A DNA stretch of 64,000 nt from Bugulina stolonifera (Eukaryota > Bryozoa > Gymnolaemata > Cheilostomatida > Bugulidae): NCBI GenBank assembly GCA_935421135.1, contig OW285188.1, forward strand, positions 2,191,001-2,255,000. The letters run 5' to 3'. The stretch's first letter is position 1. Each line of letters begins with the position of its first letter. The notes beneath the pieces were generated by a model, which saw only the letters and a program-made list of their open reading frames with translations, made no database searches and had not been told where the DNA came from. The position numbers were made by a program, and so were the translations under genes. Of the stretch, positions 12,161 to 24,000 are shown one piece after another.

Positions 12161-15100
12161 ATGGAGGTCTTGACTGGTTTCTTGTTGGATCTACCACAAT
12201 GGTTCATTCTATCAGCTGTGTCTGGTGTTCTGCTCTATATGTAAGTATATTGTTTATACTTTACTTCAAGCTTGTACTTGGAAGAGGGGCCGCAACACAA
12301 TTCACTATTAATTAGAATCAAAAGGTCCCTACTCCGCACTCTGATCACCCTCAAATGGTAATTTGCAATTAAAAATTATTGTTTCTCCCGTCCATATGGT
12401 AAATTACAAGAGCTGGACTGAATTCAACAATTCTTCCACATTTTAGGTTCAACACAAGGACATTTAACACTTGGTCTAGGCAGGGCATTAAAGGGCCTAA
12501 ACCGTACCCTATTCTTGGTACTTTCCTGACTAGCATCAAGTTTGGAGTAAGTTGGTACTTAGTAGTAGCACGCCTAGGTCGTGTTAGGAAGGTGCTCAAT
12601 ATCACGGCATGACGTCATGCCGTGATACTGCCACACAGCATATTTATGCTGGGGCTATGTAATTGTAAAACATCTAAACAAATTTGCATGTGAATATCTA
12701 TTTCCAAGAATGATTAGAAGTAGATGTCCCTTTACCTGATTGACATAATGAGACGTCTATGGACTCTAGTACCAAGCTGTCCTGTGGATGCCAATAGTAA
12801 TAATTCTACCTTCTCTGTTACAGAATATAGCCAGGAGCGATGTTTATATTCGAGATACTTTTGGCAGGATTTCAGGGTAAGTCATTTGTATTATTATATT
12901 GCCAAATCATTTGCTGTTTGTAACAACCCAACTGGAGATATACATGTATACTCTGCCAGTATTCATGGCCAGCTGTAGATATTATACGAGTATGTACCAT
13001 CTCAGTGTTCATGGCAATAAATACTTCAGCTAAGAGATGGTGTAGTCTCTCTGTACATATACTGTTCATATAACAGATCATTCCGGGGTAGCACTCCTGT
13101 ACTCAACGTCGCTGACCCTGAATACTTACGTGTAACTATGGTAAAGAGCTTTACTAACATGCCTAACAGGAGGGATTCAAGTAGGGGCCATCCTTTGCTG
13201 GACAACTTCATGACCTCGTTGACAGATGACCACTGGAGGCATGTCCGGTCATCTGTATCTCCTTCTTTCACATCTGGCAAACTAAAGCAGGTAGCAGTGG
13301 GCAATATTTACTGCATTTGCTGTACTGCATAAATGTGGCTCTTATTATAAGTGAAAGTGCAGGTGGAAGAAAATCTAGGTGCTTTCCTGTAGATATTTGT
13401 ATTCTAGTTGCATGCATACCTTTCTACTTGGTGCCCCTCTACCTTTGCCTGGCCTCCTCTTTAAAGTTCGTATTAATTCCGTTATATTGTAACTAAATGT
13501 TTGGTGGCTATAGCACCTGTCTGGCAGCTACCAGGGTGACAAGCTATACAATGTACATGTACGTGACATTATACTTATTACACAACCATGTACATTGTAT
13601 ACAGCAAACATCCTGGCATATATTTCTATCTAACTATTAACTGTATGCATGCTCTGCTTCAGGTGAAGGCCCATGTTGATGTTTGCGCTGAGATGATGGT
13701 AGAACACATTGCAAGCCAAGAGGGAAGGCCATTCGATTCTAAGACGTATGTATACCTGCAATGAATACCTTGAATCAAGTAGAAATCAAATAGAAATTAA
13801 GTTTGTCCAACAACTAAGCCTGATCTCAACTCCTAATTTCATATACAAGTATAGTTAGATGAATGACCTGTTCAGAGTTGTTTTGTCTTCAAGTACATGT
13901 AGGTGTAAGCAACACTGCAAAACAACTCACTCTAATTATACAATGTAGACATCATTGAGCGAATAATTTTGGAATAGTTGGTGGTTTGAATTGGTGAAGA
14001 GATTACCCATTGCAATTGTCCATCAGATAGCACAGCAATCTAACCTTGTTTGGAAACTACCATTTGCAGTAGATTACTAAGGATAACTTATGGTTGCATA
14101 CTTCCATGTGTACATTACATCACTATTGAGTATCTACAAATAATGTACGTGTATATACGAGCCCTCATCTATTGTGTTACCCAGTTAATACCTGGGTAGT
14201 GCGTCATGCATTCCAGGTTTACTGGAGGTTATACTATGGATGTCATCTCCAGCACTGCATTTGGCATTCAAGTCGACAGCCAGAAGAATCCCAACCACCC
14301 GATGCTTATCAACGGCAATAAGGTGCTTGGAGTGAACCAATCAAACGGTGTTTTCAGAAAGATACGGAATATGACTCAGATGATCCTCTTCTGTAAGTAC
14401 AGCTGACTCTGTTATATTGACAGTAATGGAGCCATGCAAGACCCTCTCTATACCCACTTAATAAAGTGTACCTACTATCCCAGCATTCTTAACACTGGCA
14501 GGTTTATCAGCTGGAGTCTGCACAACTGATCTGCTGCCCTGGCAGTGGGGGCCCGGCCTAGGCAACTTTGCTGTTACCTAGTGAACAGGACTGTTACCAA
14601 GGGAAGTGATCCTCAAGGAACTGTTACCCAGGGTAACTGTTACCAAGAGAAATGTTACAAAGGGAACTGTTACAACGGGAACTGTTGCCAAGGGAACTGT
14701 TACCTTGGGAACTGTTACCAAGGGAACTGTTGCCCAAGGAACTGTTGCTCAGGGAACCGTTATGCATGTACAATATAGATTGCTCAACCCTATGGTTTGA
14801 AGTAGCAAGAATAACTCGTCTATCAAATATTATCGTTGCTAGTCGGGCAGAACCAAGTCAAATGGAGAGTTATATTCCATGAGTATAACCATATGTCGTT
14901 CTGCTACATGTAGATCTGTGTGTTGTTCTACTACATGTGATGTATAGCTGTGTTGTTCTACTACATGTGTAGCTGTGTGTAGTTTTAGCCCCAGGGTTTG
15001 TCCAGAGACTACTGGCAAAGCTTGGTGTCAGTGTCATAGATCTGGATGCTGCGGAATACTTCCAGGATGTCACGAGTAAAATACTAGCTGACAGAAGTCG

Positions 15101-17923
15101 AGAAACTCAGAACAGCAAACGGAAAGATTTTGTTCAACTGTGTCTCAACCAGCTGATAGATGACCCAAAGTCAGGTGATGCAGATGCCCAGGTGGATAGA
15201 CATGGTCAGGTGTGGTCTACTAAAGGTGAGCTCATGTTAGAGGAATAAGCTAGTTTATGTGTGTGTACAGCTATTACTCATACTCTGATAGGTCACCATA
15301 CAATACGTATGAAGTATTAGTAATGATAGTCCTGGTGGTACGAGATGGAATTATCTTCTCAATGATCTGTAGAAACTTGCTAGGAAAGGACAGACTATGT
15401 CTAAAGGCGCGGCTACACGAGAGGCCGATTGTTCTTTTTCGGACAACAGAGCCTCGTTCTAGAGCAAATCGCACGCTGTTTGTTTGCTTATGCAAAGACC
15501 AACATGTTGTCTTTTCTGTCTCCAACGTCACGTCACGGAGTGCTGTTGTGGTTGGTCAATATTAGATACAATTATATGTAATTTATCAGAAATCAGCTTT
15601 GGTTATTGGCTGAATATCAATCAGAGCCACTGGTGAACTGGTACTATACATTGCTCAGAGAGCTGTGCCAATGAACATTAAATTTGTTCCGCCAAAGCTC
15701 ATTGCGTCTCGTGCAACCAAGCCTTTAGTAATATTGACAAATGAAAAGGCAGTTTGCTAAAGACATTTATTATCATATATTTTTATGCCCATTTTAATTA
15801 GTCTTACATGCAGGAAATGAACGTATCTTTGAGAGTAGTTCTAAGGTGACCGATTGTTTCTACTTGCAGGCCTCACAAAGAATGAGATTGTATCTAATGC
15901 CATCCTTTTCTTTCTGGCTGGTTTTGAAACAACTGCAACTACCCTCAACTTTATCCTGTATGAGCTCACTATGAACCCAGATGTGCAACAACGAGTCAGT
16001 ACCATATATATCAATATATACTCATACACTAGTTCCAGTACAATAGATGCATGTACATACGTACAACTATAATAGATTGATGAAAGTAGTAAAACTACTA
16101 GACATGTTATACCTTCACATGCTGTACATCCAGGTTTATGAAAACATCATGGAGAATGTATCGTCAGACGTAGCTACCTACGAGGAGCTGTCTAAGATGG
16201 AGTACATTGATTGGGCAATACAAGAGGCTATGAGAATATACCCTGCTGCTCCAAGGTGGGATTTCTCTATTATCATATTATACACAGGAGTTGTGTTCTC
16301 TCTTGTTACATATAAACATATACAATGTACATGTACAACGACTTGTGCTGATGATATAATGTAGTATAGTTGGGTTACTACTAACTGTTTACAGGGTAGA
16401 GAGGCTAGTAGCTAAGGATACAACTGTAGAAGGTATACATGTACCTGCTGGTTCCATGGTATCAGCTATGATATATGCTATCCACCATGACCCTGAGATA
16501 TGGCCTGAACCAAACAAGTTTGATCCTGAGAGGTGAGTTTAGTGCTGAGTAAGCTAACTTCCCCTACTCTCCCTCACACTCCTCTCCATGGTCCTGTTTA
16601 CTTATTATAATCTGGTAAAGAACCAAACATGGTTCACTGAGTCACTACTACTCTAATGGTGCTCTATTGAACAATACATGGTAACTAGTAACAAGAGTGA
16701 CAGCAGTATCAATATATAGCCTGGCTCTTGGAACCACTATCCAACCTCTACATGGTTTATGATTGTACATACAGATTCTCCCCAGAGAACTCAGAAGGTA
16801 GACACCAGTACGCATGGATGCCATTTGGTATTGGTAACAGAAACTGTATTGGAATGAGACTGGCTCTACTAGAAATGAAAATAGCCATAGTCAAGATCCT
16901 AACCAACTTTGTGTTGGAGTCTTGTGAAGACACCCCTGTAAGTATTTATGGAACGTTGGGCTATGGCAGACTAGGTCACCACCAGTCCTACTGCTGTTCT
17001 TTATTTGTTATCTGTCAAACCGTCAAGCGGTAGGGTAGGCTTAGCCTATGATTCTTCTCATTACTTACAAGGTGACTTATTGGGGTCCCAGCCCCCTCGC
17101 TGTAAATAATATTTCTGTGTGATTGTGATGGAGTAATAAACAGCATATACATGTACACGCATAGTAAACTGGGAAACATTCAAAATACATTCAACATTCA
17201 ATCATTATGAGTAGTACAACTAGTCGGTATCATGATTCAAGGCTAATATCAAAATATATGCAAAACGGTTGAGTATTGTTTACAAATAAGTTTGGGCACA
17301 TTATTTGCCAATCTCCATACAACATAAACTTGAAAAGGAAGTTTGATTGATACACAGAGAGCTGCAGAATTGGTGCATTGACAAATATCAGCATCAGTTT
17401 AAAATAAATGTGATGATTGTAATGGAATGATTTTATTCTCAAGAAAGAGATAGGACAACTTCTCAGTGTAATCGATTACTACAACTTATATGTATGATGT
17501 ACATATGCGTAGCCCTCCTCTTTCTCCGCCACCTTGTGCTGTTAATGAACAATACCACTTCAATCTGTACTGTATCTAGTGTACTGTGCACTGTATCTAG
17601 TTTACCGGGTACTGTATCTAGTGTATTGTGTACTGTGGTGTAGTAGGTAGTGTAGTGTATGTTACCAAAAATACTGTGAAATTATGCCAATTTAATTAAT
17701 ATTAATATATTCACTTATTTTGAATTGTGCTTTTAAAGAGTCACCAAGCAATAAATGCACACATGTGCATATGTAGTGGCAGCAGAAGAGAATCTCCACA
17801 TTGTACTGGTAAACATATACTGTAGTTTATCTTATTCAGGATCGACCAATCAAACTTGCCAGAAGCATCAGAATGGAACCAGAGAAAAAAATTAAGATTT
17901 CTGCAAAACGTAGGAATATTTAA
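12161..17923 (+). CDS. Cytochrome P450, CYP3 clan, copy 1 (12 exons, 524 residues)
   Basis: Exons: 12161-12240, 12447-12546, 12824-12876, 13077-13290, 13663-13745, 14217-14392, 14989-15225, 15870-15994, 16134-16255, 16395-16532, 16775-16937, 17840-17923. All introns are GT-AG; the sum is 525 codons including stop, a normal P450 length. A hydrophobic N-terminal anchor (WFILSAVSGVLLY) is followed by a GPKPYPILG proline hinge, so the enzyme should sit in the ER membrane. Hallmarks: WRHVRSSVSPSFTSGKLK in the C-helix region, I-helix AGFETT (331-336), K-helix E387-A-M-R390, DPERF, and heme loop [10 protein letters not shown] with ligand Cys 467. FTSGKLK and NCIGMR-x-AL are typical of the CYP3 clan. 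It is a haem-thiolate monooxygenase; the substrate cannot be read. Exon boundaries match copy 2 exactly. Confidence 0.93.
12600..12627. repeat. 28-bp perfect palindrome with a TGACGTCA core, intron 2 of P450 copy 1
   Basis: Perfect inverted repeat with 14-bp arms centred on GACGTC. The core ATGACGTCAT contains the full CRE (CREB/ATF) consensus TGACGTCA. Whether it acts as an enhancer site is inference. Confidence 0.8.
14570..14764. repeat. 15-bp minisatellite in intron 6 of P450 copy 1
   Basis: About 13 variable units of the type AAGGGAACTGTTACC. It is absent from the matching intron of copy 2 (24736-25010), so it arose or expanded after duplication. Confidence 0.85.
15404..15725. mobile_element. 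322-bp TA-flanked MITE in intron 7 of P450 copy 1
   Basis: The insert is bordered by TA at 15402-15403 and 15726-15727. Its ends form imperfect terminal inverted repeats: AAGGCGCGGCTACACGAGA on the left against the reverse complement of the right end, TCTCGTGCAACCAAGCCTT. The paralogous intron in copy 2 is continuous at this point (about 25440-25450), giving an empty site. TA duplication fits a Tc1/mariner-type non-autonomous element. It has no coding capacity. Confidence 0.85.
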
Positions 17924-18107
17924 CTTGACTCTGTGTGCACACCTCATAGTCATGTGTATCAGGTTGTGGATGCAACTCAATAGTATACAAAGAGGTACAA
18001 GTTTGGTGCTGCAAAAGTCATATGGCAATGGCATGCATAATGATACCATACAGATGACTGTGACATGTACATGTAACTGAATTATAATATACATGTACAT
18101 GTACATG

Positions 18108-18300
18108 TATATTATATTATATTATATTATTTTATATTATATTATATTATATTATATTATATTATATTATATTATATTATATTATATTATTTTATATTAT
18201 ATTATATTATATTATATTATATTATATTATATTATATTATATTATATTATATTATATTATATTATATTATATTATATTATATTATATTATATTATATTAT
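18108..18300. repeat. (ATTAT)n microsatellite
   Basis: About 38 copies of the 5-bp unit, with single substitutions to TTTTAT near 18130 and 18190 spaced 60 bp apart. It lies 185 bp downstream of the P450 copy 1 stop codon. Confidence 0.95.
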
Positions 18301-19329
18301 AGAGACTGCCCTATTATTATGTACCTGTACAGGGTGTATACTATATGCATCACCCGCCCATTGGTAGTAAGTATATCAGCAGGTGATTTTACATGTATAG
18401 ACTTTTATTATGTGAATGTACATGTACAAGTACATTTCATTGATGTCAATATTATATTAAAATAAATAACTATGTGAACTACAGGATACTTGATACTGTG
18501 ACATACTTGTACACATGTACATTTAATAGTTTACTATGATTTGTTACCACTTACTGACTTACACACTTACAATGTATGTTGTTGGGCAATGATGACTTGT
18601 ACTGTACAAGTCAACATTGACAACTTGTATTACTTACATTACAACTTGTACTACATTTCATCATTCCATGTCATGCACCCTGCCCCATTACCAGGCCATG
18701 TATCACTAGTACATTATTACACAACCACATATTTCCTGATAACACATGAGTTACATCACGGTTACTAGGATTAGAAGCAGGTACTCGACGCAGTATGATG
18801 ACATAGCCTGGGAATCCTTACATTGAATCACACTTGTGTAAGTCGAGTCACTGATAAGAATGGTACTGTATCTTTCAGTGATGCAACATCTTACACGTTG
18901 GAACCCAGGCTCAATTGTTTATAGATATTATGTAGATTCCCTTCTTCTTAGCTGATGGGTTGGCATGCTCTACGTAGATCTCAGTTTGGTAGAGACCTGA
19001 TTAACTACAGTAGAGTGTAGACTGAGAAACAACTCTTAGATGTTTCAGTAGCCTTGGCTGACACTGAACAGTTGACATATAATGTCTCCACTCTCAGTTA
19101 AAAATGTGTGTCCACAGCATTCGTTTAGCCTCCAGTGATTGAGTTTGGGGTGGGAATTCTGCGGTGATGGCAATGAGTGCTGGATGCCTTTAAAGTAGTG
19201 GTCCCCAAATGGAGGCTCACATACCTGATCAGGCTCCCTAGCAAATTTCACCAAGCCCTCCATTTGTTGAACCAACAGGATGTTTTAATTATTATTATAA
19301 TATTGCAATGTTTTGGGGGTTGTGTATGT

Positions 19330-19790
19330 GAGTTGTCCTAAGACGACCCCTTGCCAAAATGAAGAATCTATGAGTGGTGCTAGGTTTTCTCATTACATGA
19401 AAGATCAACAGGTACTAGTAGTCCAATGACTACTCAAGACGACCCATGTGGGCCCGAGTCGATGCTATCTTGCTATACTGAGGAAGAGTATGTTCCGACC
19501 TAGCAGGAAGTTCGGGAGGCAAGGTCGGGGACCTTATCAACTGGAACGACCAATACTACGAAGAGAAGACTCTATATACGTAGTATAGATGTGTCTTTAT
19601 TGAGATCCAAGCATCAACTGAGACAATGAATACAAAAACAATGCTCTTTATATACTATTAGAACTTCCTCGTAGTGTCGTCTGGAAATTGCACAACAAGA
19701 TGGCTGCGGAAGGCTGATGTCCGACCCATAACATGTCGAGTTGAACAAAAGATGCTTAAAATCATCCAATTAATGTGCAAAATAAATATC
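19330..19790 (-). mobile_element. Solo-LTR-like dispersed repeat, copy B
   Basis: Second copy of the 10802-11305 repeat, more degraded and slightly shorter. Minus-strand TATATAAAGAGC is followed by CAATAAAGACACATC in the same spacing as copy A. Shared blocks include GAGTGGTGCTAGG and TCTCATTACATGAAAGATC on the plus strand. No internal retroelement genes are near. Confidence 0.5.
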
Positions 19791-21019
19791 AAGTAAAAAG
19801 GACATAATTGCTCAGTAAAGCACAGTATAAGTATATAAATGATAATTTACTACAGAGACAAGCTAATACAAGCAAGTACTAGTATATGCAATAGGTGTTC
19901 ATAACAAATACAATGTAGTCAGAAGGCCGAGTATAGAGTTGCATGTTTGTGAGTGGTTTTAACAAGACAGAATTGTAAGTATATGTATATAGAATATTGT
20001 AGTTACTTGTATGTTATTAACCTGTCATGCTATTGGTGTCTGAATTAAATTTTAATACTCATTCATTTAATTTAGCTGTTGGCAGGTGATATTATTATGG
20101 AAAGCAGTTGTTTTATTGACTAAGTGGTAGTTCCTTCAATAATTGTAAGTAAAGTGTAACTAGTACTTGTATATGTAGTGAATAATTTTTTCTATTTTTG
20201 ATCACCCCTCAGTATTATTATTTAGATGTGATAGTTTCCTAATTGTTTTATATTGTTTGAATTTCAAGGGTACAATAATAATAAAATGATAACAAAGAAT
20301 AATTGTTGCTAATACACACGCACTCCACTCGGCCAATACAGCTAATACTTTATTGACAAGACCGTTTCCACCTGTCACACTAACTACCTCTCTTGTGCAA
20401 TTGATTTTGTTAAAAATCAAATCTACTTGTAATAAATGTTTATTTGAAAAGTTTAAATCTGATGCCTACATTCAAGTTGCATTCAACTACATTTTATGCA
20501 TGTTTACACATTGAAACACGAGTAAACGCACATATAATTTACAGGTACATATAAATAATGTTATGTATGTCTTTGTACTAATACCTGGCCCCAAGCTTGG
20601 GACCCGGTCTCCTGTTTGGCCCCCTACCAAAAATAATTGGGCACTCTTGCTTTACAGTGCAGTTTATAAATTATGACACATGGTGCGTTCACCCGAGAGT
20701 TTCCTCCACTTGTGTAAATGAATATTCTTCTTCGGTAGAGTGAACACATTGTTTGTGCTTGCCACGCCTACTGCACTTGTCAATAATATGGTACAGTAAA
20801 CCTCATTAACTGGTTTACTGAGCTATGTATAATAATGTCAATACCTTACTAGCCTATCATGTGGTGAAAATGAAGTGACTGTAATAGTCAAGGGCTCAAT
20901 ATAAATATCGCCTCTAGTACAGTGACGTTAACACTGCCTACTGCCTCGCTACTAGGTACTGCTGCATCAGTTCTGACTGCTACATCACAACACAACAAAC
21001 AACATTCCTGTAGACGGAT

Positions 21020-24000
21020 ATGGAGATCATACCTGGGGTGTTGGAGCTACCATTATGGACTATTTTACTTACCATAGCCACTGTATTGGGTTACATGTAA
21101 GTTGTATTCAAAACTGGTATCACCCTCACTCAAGAGTAGAGTCAGATTTAGACAGTTACTCTTCTCTCTTTGGAGTGTAGACTAGACTACTAACATATTA
21201 CTGTCTATAGTCATTTAGCTTCTAGGTAGTGGATGACACTTCTAATGGATGTGTTTACTGCAGTGGTATGCACATGTACCAGTATGTACTAATAGTAGAG
21301 ATGCATGAGCAAGTTGTTGGTTGTAGTTTTTAGGGCTAATTGTGATTACAACCATACAATACTCACTTGCTAGCGTCAACCCACCTTTATTCCCAGTTAC
21401 TCCCATGTAATCTATTTGTAGATACAGCACATGGAAGTTTGACACCTGGACTAAGCAGGGAATCAAAGGACCTAAACCATGGCCTCTATTTGGTACCTTC
21501 CTCTCCGCTCTAAAACATGGGGTGAGTGCGTGACGTACTGCATCGACATCGTGTAAATGTCTGTGTTTGCAGTGTGTAGTGGCACTCATAGTATATGTTA
21601 AAGTTGAGGAACTATATAAGCATTTGATGCAATCAAGGAGTAAGAGAGAAGGAGGCTCGTCCATGAAAACCTGTATATATGTTACAATGGGCTTCCGGTG
21701 TTCGATGTGCGCCTCGGGTACTTGGTAAAGTCAGAAGAAAAGATGATGAATGTTTTTAAAAAAGTAAAATTCACACATCAACTGAAATTAAAATGTAAAC
21801 AATGTCAACAATTGGTAACACTCTAATGAACAGGCTGACTATATACACACTACACATTTCAATGGGATACGATAGATATTGGCAAGTAAATTCGCCAGAT
21901 TTGAAGAAAATTGCGTATCTCAACGTAAAATGACACTTTTTTCAAATACCAACATGCTCAACAAAATAAGGAAGAATAATACTAATAGATGTAAACTTGC
22001 TGCAATTGGTTAAGTTGAAATCCAAATTTAAACTTTGCTTCTTCATAATAAAACAAACGTACAAACGCTTAAATCACAGTTAAAATGAGCAAATTTGTGC
22101 AACACATTTCTCTAACATCAGGACTCCGTCTACTTAATTTGATTTATGGTGTATAGTTCAGATACCATTTTAGTTGGTAGGCTAGTTTGTGGGCCCTACA
22201 ACATGCCCACACTAAATGAAAATAATGCTCAAACTATAGGCTATGTCAATAAACAATAATGTTTATCTCTCCATAGAAATGATTTTGATTGGATGCTATA
22301 ACTGTGACGTGTTAAGCGCCAGAGCCGTGCACATGTGCATTGCTGTTTAGCAATGAGGAAGCGCATCACGATTCAACAAAGTTGTCTACTCGCTTAATGC
22401 CAGCGACTCATGTGCTCATATTTTTAAACCGAGGAGCACATCGAACAAAAAATCCTCATAGACGAGCCTCCTTCTCTCTTACTCCTTGATGCAATGATAC
22501 GAGGTACTGTAAAGTCCTGTGAAGCTTGGAGGCTTAGTGTGTCTTTCTCTGTCTTTGCAAGAGGATAGATGCTGTGATTTGGCCAAATATAATGGGAATG
22601 CTGTGAGCGAACAAATTAATCAATTGAGATACTGTCTAGGAACAACTCGGTCCCTTCTTGTGACAACCTACTCTATAAGCCTAGTCAGATTTCTCCGACT
22701 ACACTAGAAATGTGTACTAATTGAGAGGCTTCCCCCTCATTTGCTGATCAATATACCAGAGTCTTTAGTAACTAACTCTCCTTTGATTGACACAACATTT
22801 CACTGGTGAACGTTCTCCTAGTAACATAGACGTACATAGTGTGTCTATGTCTAGTAACATAGACGTACATAGTGTGTCTATGTCTAGTAACATAAACGTA
22901 TATAATTATAATATGTCTACATGTACATGTATGTCTATTAATTGTTCAACTTATTAGATTCTATTTTTAGAACTTTGCTTCCAGCGACCTAAACCATAGA
23001 AAACAGTTTGGAAGAATCTCGGGGTAAGTACATGTACATTGTATGTTATGTTAGTGATTGTATACTTCTATTGCACCACCATTATGCACAGCTAGTGAAT
23101 GTATACCACTTTATCTTATCTCTAAACTAACCTTTAAACCATCCAACATTACTAACATATCTATATCTCACCATGATACACTTGGCAACTACCACATAGT
23201 GGCTTATACTGACAGTATATGAACAGGGGAGGTAATAACTGGGGCTCTAGATGATCACTGACTACTACATATTACTATACTCGATACGACCACTAGATAC
23301 AACTGCTAGTCATTCTAGACGTCGGCGGTTATACATCTACAACTGTATATGTCATGTATGATATCATTGTGTTAGAGTAGAGTATAGCTCTTCCAGTCAG
23401 TAAGTAGTCCGAAGAGTTATCTGCTCCATGGGACTGCTCTGATGGACTGCAGCACACCTGACTTTCAGGGCACTTCTATCCCTGTTGGCAACCGACTGGC
23501 CCAGTACTAGATGAATATATTATACGATTGGCAGGGGTTGTATATCAAGGGTTAGCTGCTATCCACTGACCTTGTCTTGTCTTGCAGGTCATTTAGAGGA
23601 CGTATTCCTATTCTAGACATCGCTGATCCTGAGTACCTTCGTCTTACGATGATAAAAGACTTCACAAGCATGCCTAACAGACAGGACTTTAGTTTGGGCA
23701 GCCCATTGCTGGACAACTTTATGACGGCGCTGACCGATGACCACTGGAGGCATGTCCGGTCATCATTGACCCCCACTTTCACATCTGGCAAACTGAAACA
23801 GGTAGCAAAATGATGAATGACCCTAGTCTGCATTCTTTTATGTTGACCATTCTGTAATATTACTGGTGTTACTTAGCAGAGGATAAATGTATTTGGATTT
23901 CCCTCCTTTGAATAAATCGTGGTTTGAGTTGGGTAGCAGTTCTACAAGGCACCAAACTCAGTCATTATCTGTATCCTCTGTAGCAAGACATCTCCTCATG

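Larger units (their letters stand above)
17924..21019. other. Intergenic region between the two P450 genes
   Basis: It contains an ATTAT microsatellite (18108-18300) and LTR-like copy B (about 19330-19790). Otherwise it is AT-rich with no supported gene. The last 100 bp before 21020 should hold the promoter of P450 copy 2, but no distinct motif is clear. Confidence 0.6.

Noticed and set aside
20202..20420. 72-codon minus-strand frame between the P450 genes
   Set aside because: No splice context, domain or membrane pattern beyond a chance hydrophobic stretch in AT-rich DNA.
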